DNA from: Thermasporomyces composti
GTDB lineage: Bacteria > Actinomycetota > Actinomycetes > Propionibacteriales > Actinopolymorphaceae
Assembly: GCF_003386795.1 (NCBI RefSeq)
Contig: NZ_QTUC01000001.1
Coordinates: forward strand, 2,852,001-2,916,000
Reading direction: 5' to 3'
Length of the DNA: 64,000 nucleotides
In this document: positions 25,629-33,450 of the stretch, piece after piece
How the letters are laid out: the number at the start of each line of letters is the position of its first letter
How positions within the stretch are numbered: the stretch's first letter is position 1
Notes under the pieces: model-generated
Told to the model about the DNA's origin: nothing
Seen by the model: the letters and a program-made list of their open reading frames with translations, nothing else
Databases searched by the model: none
Made by a program: the position numbers and the translations under genes

Positions 25629-26548
25629 AGCTTCGGATCGGCACCCGTGCCAGCGCTCTGGCGGTCACCCAGACCCGGACGGTCGCCACGGTGCTGGAGC
25701 GGCTCGGCATCGACGTCACCCTCGTGGAGATCACCACGCAGGGCGATCGGGATCGCAGCCCGCTGCGTCGCATCGGCGGCCAGGGTGTCTTCGTCGCCGC
25801 GCTGCGCGACGCGCTCGTCAACGGTGAGATCGACGTCGCCGTCCACTCGCTGAAGGACCTGCCCACCCAGCCGCACGAGGCGCTGGTGCTCGCGGCCGTA
25901 CCGCCCCGGGAGGATCCGCGCGACGCGGTCGTGGCACGGGACGGCCTCAACTTGCAGACGTTGCCACGAGGCGCGCGCGTGGGAACCGGTGCGCCCAGGC
26001 GACTCGCCCAGCTGCGGCTCGCCCGAGGGGACGACCTGACCTTGGTCGAGATTCGAGGCAACGTCGACACGCGGCTCGGCAAAGTTCACCGCGGCGAGCT
26101 CGACGCCGTCGTCCTCGCCAGGGCTGGGCTGGCTCGGCTCGGGCGCGAGGCCGAGATCACCCACACCTTGGACCCGACGGAGTTCGTGCCGGCGCCCGGC
26201 CAGGGCGCGCTCGCCGTCGAGTGCCGCAGGGCCGACGAGAGTGTGGTGCGCGCTCTCGCCCAGCTCGATGACCCACGCACCAGGGCGGCGGTGACCGCCG
26301 AGCGCGCCGTGCTGGCCGAGCTGCAAGCCGGCTGCAGCGCACCTATGGGAGCATTCGCCGAGACCACGGATGGCGAGGAGGGGGGCCAGCTCACCCTCCA
26401 CGCCGTCGTGGCGGCGGTTGATGGCTCAGCAAGCGTCCGTCTGTCCACATCGGGATCTCTCGGCGAGGCGGAGAGACTCGGCCGTGAGCTCGCGTCCGCT
26501 CTCCTCGCTGAGGGAGCCAGCCGTTTGATCGAGGAACGCGTCACGTGA
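25625..26548 (+). CDS. hemC: porphobilinogen deaminase (hydroxymethylbilane synthase)
   Basis: Joins four porphobilinogen molecules into hydroxymethylbilane. The 307-aa enzyme begins MKLRIGTRASALA; the catalytic Asp region is HSLKDLP, and the dipyrromethane cofactor attaches to Cys237 (QAGCSAPMG). GTG 25625 overlaps the hemA stop, and its own stop overlaps hemD in the same GTGA manner, showing tight translational coupling across hemACD. Confidence 0.96.
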   Translation: MKLRIGTRASALAVTQTRTVATVLERLGIDVTLVEITTQGDRDRSPLRRIGGQGVFVAALRDALVNGEIDVAVHSLKDLPTQPHEALVLAAVPPREDPRDAVVARDGLNLQTLPRGARVGTGAPRRLAQLRLARGDDLTLVEIRGNVDTRLGKVHRGELDAVVLARAGLARLGREAEITHTLDPTEFVPAPGQGALAVECRRADESVVRALAQLDDPRTRAAVTAERAVLAELQAGCSAPMGAFAETTDGEEGGQLTLHAVVAAVDGSASVRLSTSGSLGEAERLGRELASALLAEGASRLIEERVT

Positions 26549-28146
26549 CCGCGAAGAACAAGACCACGAAGAAGTCCCAGGGCTCGGTGTCCTTCGTTGG
26601 TGTCGGGCCGGGCGACCCGGCGCTTGTCACGGCGAGGGCCAAGGAGTTGCTGGAGCGGGCGGATGTCGTCGCGGGCGAGCTCGCGACCTTTGAGGCTGTG
26701 CTGTCCGCCTACGTATCCGACGAGGCCGAACGGATCGAGCTGACCGAGGACTCCGTCACTCCGGCGGAGGCCGGTCGCGTGTTGGCCAAGCACGCGAAGG
26801 AGGGCCGTCACGTCGTCCGTCTCTACCGTGGCGATCCCTTCCTCGACGGGCACGCGGCCGAGCACGTGGCGGCGTTCGTCCGGCACAACGTGCCGTTCGA
26901 GGTGACGCCAGGTCTGCCGATCGCCAGCGCGGTGCCCACGTACGCCGGGATCCCGCTCATGACGGCCAAGGTGCGGGAGGTTCGGATCGTCGACGTGAGC
27001 GCGGGTGAACCGGAGTGGGAGACGTTCTCCGACGGCTCCGCGACACACGTCATCACCGGGGTCACCGACAACCTCAAGGACATCACCGGCATGCTCGTGA
27101 AGGCCGGGCGAGAGCCGTCCACGCCCGCCTCGGTGACCACGGCCGGCACGACCACCAACCAGCGGACCGTGGAGGGCACGCTCGAGACGCTGGCCCAGGA
27201 GGTCAAGGCCGCGAAGGTGGAGGGCCCGTTCGTCTTGGTCGTGGGCCCGACGGTGCCCCAGCGAGACAAGCTGTCGTGGTTCGAGACCAAGCCGCTGTTC
27301 GGGTGGCGCGTGCTGGTTCCACGCACCAAGGAACAGGCGGCCGCGCTGTCCAAGCTGCTCCGGCAGTACGGCGCGGTGCCCGAGGAGGTGCCGACCATCT
27401 CGGTGGAGCCGCCTCGGAACCCGCAGCAGCTCGACCGGGCGATCACGGGTCTGGTCACCGGCCGCTACCAGTGGGTGGCGTTCACCTCCGTCAACGCCGT
27501 CCGCGCGGTGCGGGAGAAGTTCGAGGAGTACGGCCTGGACGCGCGGGCCTTCGCAGGGCTGAAGGTCGCCGCCGTGGGCGACAAGACGGCCGAGGCGATC
27601 CAGGCGTGGGGGATCAAGCCCGATCTCGTCCCGTCCGGCGAGCACTCCGCCCGTGGCCTGCTCGAGGACTGGCCGCCGTACGACCCGGTGCTCGACCCCA
27701 TCAATCGGGTGTTCCTGCCGCGGGCTGACATCGCGACCGAGACGCTGGTCGCCGGGCTCATCGAGCTCGGCTGGGAGGTTGACGACGTCACCGCGTACCG
27801 GACGGTGCGGGCGGCGCCTCCGCCGGCGCCCATCCGCGAGGCGATCAAGACCGGCAAGTTCGACGCGGTCGCCTTCACGTCCAGCTCGACGGTCCGGAAC
27901 CTGGTCGGGATCGCGGGCAAGCCGCACGCGACGACGGTGATCGCGGCGATCGGTGCTCAGACGGCGCGGACCGCGGAGGAGCACGGCTTGCGGGTCGACG
28001 TCCAACCCGAGGAGGCGTCGATCGAGGCGCTCGCCGAGGCCCTCGCCGAGTTCGGCGCCGCCCGTCGAGCGGCACAGATCGAGGCGGGCGAGCCGGTGAC
28101 CAAGCCGTCGGAGCGCAAGGCGGGGTCACGCCGGCGCGCCCGGTAG
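26545..28146 (+). CDS. hemD: uroporphyrinogen-III synthase fused to a methyltransferase-like domain
   Basis: The C-terminal half (from about residue 255: WRVLVPRTKEQAAALSKLL, TSVNAVRAVREKFEEYGL, FTSSSTVRNLVG) is the HemD domain that closes hydroxymethylbilane to uroporphyrinogen III. The N-terminal half resembles SumT/CobA methyltransferase, starting VGVGPGDPALVTARA. Its substrate motifs are weak: RLYRGDPFLDG replaces the usual RLKGGDPFVFG, and the THRG stretch reads MTAK. The fusion is common in actinobacteria, but the methyltransferase half may be vestigial. The C-terminal tail is Lys/Arg-rich. GTG 26545. Confidence 0.92.
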   Translation: MTAKNKTTKKSQGSVSFVGVGPGDPALVTARAKELLERADVVAGELATFEAVLSAYVSDEAERIELTEDSVTPAEAGRVLAKHAKEGRHVVRLYRGDPFLDGHAAEHVAAFVRHNVPFEVTPGLPIASAVPTYAGIPLMTAKVREVRIVDVSAGEPEWETFSDGSATHVITGVTDNLKDITGMLVKAGREPSTPASVTTAGTTTNQRTVEGTLETLAQEVKAAKVEGPFVLVVGPTVPQRDKLSWFETKPLFGWRVLVPRTKEQAAALSKLLRQYGAVPEEVPTISVEPPRNPQQLDRAITGLVTGRYQWVAFTSVNAVRAVREKFEEYGLDARAFAGLKVAAVGDKTAEAIQAWGIKPDLVPSGEHSARGLLEDWPPYDPVLDPINRVFLPRADIATETLVAGLIELGWEVDDVTAYRTVRAAPPPAPIREAIKTGKFDAVAFTSSSTVRNLVGIAGKPHATTVIAAIGAQTARTAEEHGLRVDVQPEEASIEALAEALAEFGAARRAAQIEAGEPVTKPSERKAGSRRRAR

Positions 28147-28223
28147 CCATCCGGTCCGGCGGCGCGGCACGCTGGCGCTGACAGCTCGGTCGCGACGTCC
28201 GGTCAGCGGCAGGGGGAGGAGAC

Positions 28224-29198
28224 ATGGGGTTCCCGGAGATTCGTCCCCGACGACTGCGGGCGACGCCGGCGCTCCGGCGGCTGGTGTCCGAGACCGAGGT
28301 GCCGCCGCGATCGCTGGTGCTTCCCCTGTTCGTCCGTGAGGGGGCGACCGAGCCGATCCCGGTGCCGTCCATGCCGGGTGTGGTCCAGCACACCCTCGAC
28401 TCGTTGCGGAAGGCGGCCGTGGAGGCGGTCGAGGCTGGCGTTGGCGGGCTCATGCTGTTCGCGATCCCGCGCGAGAAGGACGCGGTCGGCTCGGCTGCCA
28501 CGGATCCCGACGGCATCCTCAACGTCGCCATCCGCGAGGTGGTCGCGGAGGTCGGCGACGCCAGCGTCGTCATGGCCGACCTGTGCCTCGACGAGTTCAC
28601 CGACCACGGGCACTGCGGCGTGCTGACCGCGGAGGGGGACGTCGACAACGACGCCACGCTGGAGCGCTACGCGCAGATGGCGGTCGCCCAGGCCGAGGCG
28701 GGCGTCCACATGGTCGGTCCGAGCGGGATGATGGACGGCCAGGTCGGGGTGATCCGGCGTGCCCTCGACGCCGCCGGTCACACCGGCGTGGGCGTGCTGG
28801 CGTACTCGGCGAAGTACGCGTCGGCGTTCTACGGGCCGTTCCGGGACGCGGTCGAGTCGAGCCTGCGCGGCGACCGCCGGACGTACCAGCAGGACCCGGC
28901 GAACGCGGTCGAGGCGCTGCGAGAGGTCGCCCTCGACGTGGCCGAAGGCGCTGACGTGGTGATGGTCAAGCCGGCGCTGGGGTACCTCGACGTCGTTCGC
29001 CGGGTGAAGGACGCGGTCGACGTCCCCGTCGCGGCCTACAACGTCTCGGGTGAGTACGCCATGGTGGAGGCCGCCGCGCAGCGCGGCTGGATCGACCGTG
29101 AGCGGGCGATCCGCGAGACTCTCACCTCGATCCGACGCGCAGGCGCCGACATCGTGCTCACCTACTGGGCGACCGAGGTCGCGCGCGACTTCCGCTGA
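28224..29198 (+). CDS. hemB: delta-aminolevulinic acid dehydratase (porphobilinogen synthase)
   Basis: Condenses two 5-aminolevulinate molecules to porphobilinogen. The 324-aa protein has both Schiff-base lysines ([13 protein letters not shown] and [10 protein letters not shown]). The metal region reads [16 protein letters not shown]: two of the three zinc-binding Cys remain and the middle one is Asp, a mixed type between Zn and Mg enzymes. GGGGGAGGAG precedes ATG 28224, 77 nt after hemD, so it is probably part of the same operon. Two hairpins follow its stop. Confidence 0.96.
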   Translation: MGFPEIRPRRLRATPALRRLVSETEVPPRSLVLPLFVREGATEPIPVPSMPGVVQHTLDSLRKAAVEAVEAGVGGLMLFAIPREKDAVGSAATDPDGILNVAIREVVAEVGDASVVMADLCLDEFTDHGHCGVLTAEGDVDNDATLERYAQMAVAQAEAGVHMVGPSGMMDGQVGVIRRALDAAGHTGVGVLAYSAKYASAFYGPFRDAVESSLRGDRRTYQQDPANAVEALREVALDVAEGADVVMVKPALGYLDVVRRVKDAVDVPVAAYNVSGEYAMVEAAAQRGWIDRERAIRETLTSIRRAGADIVLTYWATEVARDFR

Positions 29199-29217
29199 GC
29201 ACCCTCTGGGTCGGGTG

Positions 29218-29272
29218 GCGGCGCTGCGTGGCGCCGCAGGTCCGTGACGGTCTGCCCCTCGTCTCTGACGAG
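29218..29272. terminator. paired hairpins between hemB and a convergent locus
   Basis: Hairpin one is 29218-29237 (7-bp stem GCGGCGC, 6-nt loop); hairpin two is 29258-29272 (CTCGTC-TCT-GACGAG). They lie just after hemB and just beyond the end of the minus-strand ORF pair, as expected for a two-way terminator. Confidence 0.6.
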
Positions 29273-29323
29273 ACGTAGCAGCGTTGTTGCGTTTGGTGAC
29301 GGTGGTTGGTGACGTGTGCCTTC

Positions 29324-29497
29324 TCACACGAGGACGACGCCGTCATGGAGGGGCCGCCGCGGCGCCCAGTCGGGGGGGAGGTAACCGGGCACCGCGGCGG
29401 CCGAGGAGGCCCGGCGCGCCCGGGGGGGTGAGGGCGCCGAGCCAGTCGCGGAGGCCGCGTTCGTACGGACCCTCGGAGGGGTCGAGGGAGGAACCAC
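29324..29497 (-). CDS. hypothetical 57-aa protein, second ORF of a small minus-strand locus
   Basis: Frame from GTG 29497 to TGA 29324. Its start shares one base with the stop of the preceding ORF (TAGTG), which would permit reinitiation. The second half (VPGYLPPDWAPRRPLHDGVV) has strong G/C third positions and looks protein-like. In the first half a different frame looks more protein-like (LDPSEGPYERGLRDWLGAL), and a C7 run lies near 29430. So either this is a real small gene or a longer one carries a frameshift here. I do not recognise the family. Coding status uncertain. Confidence 0.35.
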   Translation of the reverse strand: MVPPSTPPRVRTNAASATGSAPSPPRARRASSAAAVPGYLPPDWAPRRPLHDGVVLV

Positions 29498-29619
29498 TAT
29501 GGAGAAGGAGCGGACATGGAGTAACGACGGACGCGCCTGGTCGACATGGTGGCGTGAGGACAGGGAAGGCACAGACCCACAGCACGCGCCGCAGACCACC
29601 GAGCGCGCTCTCGCGTCAT
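29497..29619 (-). CDS. hypothetical 40-aa protein downstream of a BldN-type promoter
   Basis: Frame from ATG 29619 to TAG 29497. An excellent Shine-Dalgarno (GGGGGGAGG) sits 6 nt before the ATG. The peptide starts MTRERARWSAARAVGLCLPC, is basic and has two Cys. Codon bias is weaker than in neighbouring genes (G/C in about two thirds of third positions), so it may be a short regulatory or leader ORF. It is the first good start after the promoter at 29716-29743; a seven-codon frame (MSACDDR) lies in the leader. Family unknown. Confidence 0.4.
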   Translation of the reverse strand: MTRERARWSAARAVGLCLPCPHATMSTRRVRRYSMSAPSP

Positions 29620-29715
29620 GTGTGACCTCCCCCCGAAGCTCACGACTCACCTTACGTGGCCACTACCTGTCGTCGCAGGCCGACATGTCGGTGACAGTCG
29701 AGCCCGTCGTCGACA

Positions 29716-29743
29716 TCAACGACGGCAGCGCGATGGGGTTACG
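29716..29743 (-). promoter_or_regulatory. perfect BldN-consensus promoter in the hemB-hemL gap
   Basis: On the minus strand CGTAAC is followed by exactly 16 nt and CGTTGA, matching all 12 positions of the Streptomyces sigma-BldN consensus as I recall it. It reads away from hemL towards the small minus-strand ORFs at 29324-29619. The window also encodes BldN and has a second such promoter before rsbN. Confidence 0.75.
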
Positions 29744-29948
29744 GCCGTGATCACATCCGATTTCGAACCGGCCTCGTTCGGACCAACCTGGTTGGCCGCC
29801 GCCTGGCTCGACCTGCCCGGTTGGCCGCTGCTCGGTTCGAACGGGCCTGATCCGGACCCGCGCGGTCGACGCCGCGCCGTTCGACGCGGATCGCCTCGGC
29901 CCTGACCACCCCGAGCCCTCCCGCCGCGGGAGGTTGCACAATGGCGCG
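29744..29948. other. hemL upstream region with inverted and direct repeats
   Basis: Contains the 8-bp palindrome GTGATCAC (29747-29754), a 9-bp inverted repeat TTCGAACCG/CGGTTCGAA (29762-29770 and 29833-29841), and a direct repeat GGTTGGCCGC. A hairpin with arms CCTCCCG/CGGGAGG (29917-29933) ends 15 nt before the chosen hemL start and contains its likely Shine-Dalgarno, so it could control hemL translation. Confidence 0.5.
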
Positions 29949-31319
29949 GTGGCCACCGATGCTCGCCTCGATCCAGCCGTGCCCACCGCATCCGAGCGGC
30001 TCTTCGCCCGGGCTCAGCAGGTGACACCTGGCGGGGTCAACTCGCCGGTCCGGGCCTTTCGGGCGGTTGGCGGCACCCCACGGTTCATCACCCGGGCCCA
30101 CGGCCCCTACCTCGTCGACGTCGACGGCCGCGAGTACGTCGACCTCATCGGCTCGTGGGGGCCGATGATCCTCGGTCACGCCCACCCCGAGGTCGTGGCC
30201 GCGGTGCAGGCGGCGGTCGCGGCGGGGACCTCGTACGGCACGCCCACGGTGCCCGAGGTGGAGCTGGCCGAGGAGATCGTCGCGCGAACCCCGGTCGACC
30301 GTGTGAGATTCGTCTCGTCCGGCACCGAGGCGACCATGTCGGCGATCCGGTTGGCACGGGCCGTGACCGGGCGGGCGAAGATCGTCAAGTTCGCCGGCTG
30401 CTACCACGGTCACGTCGACGCGCTCCTGGCCTCGGCCGGATCCGGCGTCGCGACGTTCGGTCTCCCTGACTCGCCCGGCGTCACTCCTGCGCAGGCCGGC
30501 GACACCCTCGTGCTCCCGTACAACGACCGGGAGGCGGTGCGCGCGGCGTTCGAGCGGTACGGCACGGAGATCGCCGCCCTCATCACCGAGGCGGCTCCCG
30601 GCAACATGGGCGTCGTCCCGCCGGAGGACGGGTTCAACGCGTTCCTGGCCCAGGTGTGCCACGACCACGGTGCGCTGTTCATCTCGGACGAGGTCATGAC
30701 CGGCTTCCGGGCCAGCCGCTCCGGCTGGTACGGCATCGACGGCGTGGTCCCGGACCTCATGACGTTCGGCAAGGTGATGGGCGGAGGCTTCCCAGCCGCG
30801 GCGTTCGGCGGGAAGGCGGAGTACATGGAGCAGCTTGCGCCCACCGGCCCCGTCTACCAAGCCGGCACCCTCTCAGGAAACCCGGTCGCCACGACGGCCG
30901 GCCTCACCACGCTGCGGCTGGCGACGGAGCAGACCTACACCCAGCTGAACCAGATCGCAGCGAACGTGGCCGACATCGTCTCGTCCGCGTTGACCAAGGA
31001 GGGCGTGCCGCACCTGGTCCAGTTCGCCGGCACCCTCTTCAGCGTCTTCTTCGTCGACCCGGAGCGGATACCCAGGGTGCGCGACTTCGACGACGCCCGC
31101 TCCCAGGAGCAGCACCGCTTCCGGGCGTTCTTCCATGCCATGCTCGACGGTGGCGTCCACCTTCCGCCGAGCCCGTTCGAGGCGTGGTTCGTCAGCACCG
31201 CACACGGCGACGAGGCGCTCGAGCGCATCGCGGCCGCGGTTCCCGCCGCCGCTCGCGCCGCCGCGGCGGCGCGTCCGGACGCCGACGACGGTCCACCCGC
31301 AAGCGAGCCCGACACCTGA
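29949..31319 (+). CDS. hemL: glutamate-1-semialdehyde 2,1-aminomutase
   Basis: PLP enzyme making 5-aminolevulinate, the second step of the C5 route that starts with HemA. The 456-aa protein has the N-terminal [29 protein letters not shown] and the PLP lysine at residue 275 ([16 protein letters not shown]). The start is uncertain: GTG 29949 gives the family-like N-terminus but its GGGAGG is 15 nt away; TTG 29934 is in frame and closer. The tail is Ala/Asp-rich. It stands apart from the hemACDB operon but begins the stretch leading to cytochrome c maturation genes. Confidence 0.94.
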   Translation: MATDARLDPAVPTASERLFARAQQVTPGGVNSPVRAFRAVGGTPRFITRAHGPYLVDVDGREYVDLIGSWGPMILGHAHPEVVAAVQAAVAAGTSYGTPTVPEVELAEEIVARTPVDRVRFVSSGTEATMSAIRLARAVTGRAKIVKFAGCYHGHVDALLASAGSGVATFGLPDSPGVTPAQAGDTLVLPYNDREAVRAAFERYGTEIAALITEAAPGNMGVVPPEDGFNAFLAQVCHDHGALFISDEVMTGFRASRSGWYGIDGVVPDLMTFGKVMGGGFPAAAFGGKAEYMEQLAPTGPVYQAGTLSGNPVATTAGLTTLRLATEQTYTQLNQIAANVADIVSSALTKEGVPHLVQFAGTLFSVFFVDPERIPRVRDFDDARSQEQHRFRAFFHAMLDGGVHLPPSPFEAWFVSTAHGDEALERIAAAVPAAARAAAAARPDADDGPPASEPDT

Positions 31320-31339
31320 CGGTGTCCCCAGGAGAGCCC

Positions 31340-31996
31340 GTGAGTCCTACCCGCACGATCGTGCACCTGCTGCGGCACGGTGAGGTCGACAACCCGCGCA
31401 AGGTCCTCTACGGACGTCTGCCCGGCTACCACCTGTCGGAGCGGGGCCGGGCCATGGCCCAACGGGTGGCCGAGACGGTCGCGGGGCGCGACATCGTCCA
31501 CCTGGTCACCTCGCCGTTGGAGCGGGCGCAGGAGACAGCCGAGCCGATCGCGGCGGCCTTGGGGCTCACGCCGGTCGTGGACGACCGGGTGATCGAGGCA
31601 GCCAACGTCTTCGAGGGGCAGCGGTTCGGCGTGGGCGACGGGGCGCTTCGTCGACCACGGGCCTGGGTGCACCTTCGGAACCCGTTCCGGCCGTCGTGGG
31701 GCGAGCCGTACCGCGCGATCGTCGTCCGCATGCTCGCCGCGATCGCGGACGCCCGGAAGGCGGCCTACGGGCACGAGGCGCTCCTGGTCTCCCACCAGCT
31801 GCCGATCTGGATCGTGCGCTCCTACGTCGAGGGTCGCCGGCTGTGGCACGACCCGCGCAAGCGTCAGTGCACGCTCGCCAGCCTCACGTCGTTCACCTAC
31901 GACGACGACCGGCTCGTCGCGGTGGACTACTCCGAACCGGCCGCCGACCTGCTGCCAGCTCCACCGTCCAAGCGAACCTTCGTGGCGGGAGCGTGA
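31340..31996 (+). CDS. histidine phosphatase family protein (phosphoglycerate-mutase-like)
   Basis: 218-aa branch 1 histidine phosphatase. LLRHGEVDNP carries the phospho-accepting His, SPLERAQETAEPI the second Arg motif, and LVSHQLPIW the second catalytic His. Start GTG 31340 has GGAG 5 nt upstream. It lies between hemL and the tlpA-ccdA-resB-ccsB set, a conserved actinobacterial order. The substrate is unknown, but the context suggests a link to haem or cytochrome c assembly. Confidence 0.88.
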   Translation: MSPTRTIVHLLRHGEVDNPRKVLYGRLPGYHLSERGRAMAQRVAETVAGRDIVHLVTSPLERAQETAEPIAAALGLTPVVDDRVIEAANVFEGQRFGVGDGALRRPRAWVHLRNPFRPSWGEPYRAIVVRMLAAIADARKAAYGHEALLVSHQLPIWIVRSYVEGRRLWHDPRKRQCTLASLTSFTYDDDRLVAVDYSEPAADLLPAPPSKRTFVAGA

Positions 31997-31999
31997 GCG

Positions 32000-32587
32000 T
32001 TGGTGTCTCGTCGGTTGTGGTCGCTGGTGGTCGTGCTGGTCGCGGTGGTGAGTCCGCTCGTCGCATGCTCCGGTGCGGGCTCGTCCGCCGAGGTGACGGC
32101 CGAGACCCGGTACGTCAGCGGAGGCGGCACCGTCACGACGGTCCCGCCGAAGCAGCGCCGCCCCGCACCGCCACTGCGCGGCACGACGCTGACGGGTGAC
32201 GTGCTGGACCTGGCGTCCTACCGGGGGCGGGTCGTGGTGCTCAACGTCTGGGGCTCCTGGTGCCCGCCGTGCCGCAAGGAGGCGCCCGACCTGGTGAAGG
32301 CGGCGAAGGCGCTCGAAGCCAAGGACGTCGCCTTCGTGGGGCTCAACACCCGTGACCTGGATCCCGAGCCGGCACGAGCGTTCGTCCGCACCTTCGAGGT
32401 GCCGTACCCCAGCGTCTACGACCCGAACGGGGAGCAGCTGCTCGGCTTCCGCGAGACGCTACCAGCCAACGCGATCCCGTCGACGCTCGTCATCGACACG
32501 GAGGGGCGCGTGGCCGCCCGGGTGCTCGGACCCGTGGACGACCGCACGCTCGGACATCTCGTGGACGACGTGGTAGCGCGGGGATGA
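32000..32587 (+). CDS. TlpA/ResA-like thiol-disulfide lipoprotein
   Basis: Extracytoplasmic thioredoxin-fold reductase that probably keeps apocytochrome c haem-binding cysteines reduced. The N-terminal signal ends in a lipobox (LVAC), predicting a lipid-anchored protein. The active site is WGSWCPPCRKE, followed by LNTRDLDPEPARAF and the cis-Pro loop AIPSTLVID. TTG 32000 has GGGAG at 8 nt; GTG 32003 is the neighbouring alternative. Its stop overlaps ccdA (ATGA). Confidence 0.9.
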   Translation: MVSRRLWSLVVVLVAVVSPLVACSGAGSSAEVTAETRYVSGGGTVTTVPPKQRRPAPPLRGTTLTGDVLDLASYRGRVVVLNVWGSWCPPCRKEAPDLVKAAKALEAKDVAFVGLNTRDLDPEPARAFVRTFEVPYPSVYDPNGEQLLGFRETLPANAIPSTLVIDTEGRVAARVLGPVDDRTLGHLVDDVVARG

Positions 32588-33447
32588 GCGGGATGGTGGT
32601 CTCCGAGGTGGCGGTGTTCAACCGGGTGGCTCCGACCGATCACGTGGCGGTGCCCGACCCGGTCACAGCACTCGACCAGGTGGCCGGTGTGAGCGCGTCG
32701 GTGGGTGACAGCTTCGCCGACACCGTGCTCCACGGCTCGATGGTGCTCGCGGCACCCGTCGCACTCGTGGCCGGGCTGGTGTCGTTCCTCTCGCCCTGCG
32801 TCCTGCCCCTCGTGCCCGGCTACCTGTCCTACGTCACCGGCTTGTCGGGCGCCGACCTCGCGGAGGGCCGGCGTGGGCGGATGGTGGCGGGCGCCCTGCT
32901 GTTCGTGGCCGGGTTCTCGGCGGTCTTCGTCTCTGCGGGAGCGTTGTTCGGCGCGGTGGGAACCTTCCTGGCCGCTCACACCCGGGCCCTCACCGTGGCG
33001 CTCGGGTCGGTGACCATCGGGCTCGGCCTGGTGTTCCTGGGCGCGGTGCCGTGGCTCCAGCGCGACCTGCGGGTGCACCGGGTGCCAGCCGTGGGGCTCG
33101 GGGCCGCTCCGCTGCTCGGTGTGCTGTTCGGGCTGGGCTGGACCCCGTGCATCGGTCCGACGCTCGGCGCGGTCGCCACCCTCGCGGTCAACGAGGCGAC
33201 CGCGGGACGCGGCGCCGTGCTCATGGTGTGCTACGCGCTCGGCCTGGGACTGCCGTTCGTGGCGGTCGCCGTCGGGTTCCGGCGGCTGGTCGGTGCCCTC
33301 GGCTGGGTTCGTCGCCACCACGTCTGGGTGACGCGCGCCGGTGGCGCCCTCCTCGTCCTCGTCGGCGTGCTCCTGGTCACCGGTGGGTGGGATCTGCTCG
33401 TGGGGCCGATGCGACAGTGGGTCAGCGACTTCTCGACGGTGGTGTGA
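32584..33447 (+). CDS. ccdA: CcdA-type cytochrome c biogenesis protein
   Basis: Membrane electron carrier moving reducing power from cytoplasmic thioredoxin to TlpA/ResA. Six transmembrane segments are seen; redox Cys lie in FLSPCVLPLVPGY and GLGWTPCIGPTLGA. About 45 extra residues precede the first helix and contain Val/Asp repeats (VAVPDPVTALDQVAG), unusual for the family. ATG 32584 overlaps the tlpA stop. Confidence 0.92.
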   Translation: MSGMVVSEVAVFNRVAPTDHVAVPDPVTALDQVAGVSASVGDSFADTVLHGSMVLAAPVALVAGLVSFLSPCVLPLVPGYLSYVTGLSGADLAEGRRGRMVAGALLFVAGFSAVFVSAGALFGAVGTFLAAHTRALTVALGSVTIGLGLVFLGAVPWLQRDLRVHRVPAVGLGAAPLLGVLFGLGWTPCIGPTLGAVATLAVNEATAGRGAVLMVCYALGLGLPFVAVAVGFRRLVGALGWVRRHHVWVTRAGGALLVLVGVLLVTGGWDLLVGPMRQWVSDFSTVV

Positions 33448-33450
33448 CGA

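Noticed and set aside
26086-28005. 639-codon minus-strand frame opposite hemC-hemD
   Set aside because: No family motif, poor composition, fully antisense to two well-supported genes.
29499-29750. Plus-strand frame with four Trp codons near its start (ATG 29499, GGGAGG upstream), resembling a second Trp leader peptide
   Set aside because: The downstream gene is hemL, not a Trp gene, no attenuator arms lie against the Trp codons, and the minus-strand reading is better supported by the BldN promoter.
29941-29943. ATG close to the hemL hairpin as hemL start
   Set aside because: It is out of frame with the HemL protein.
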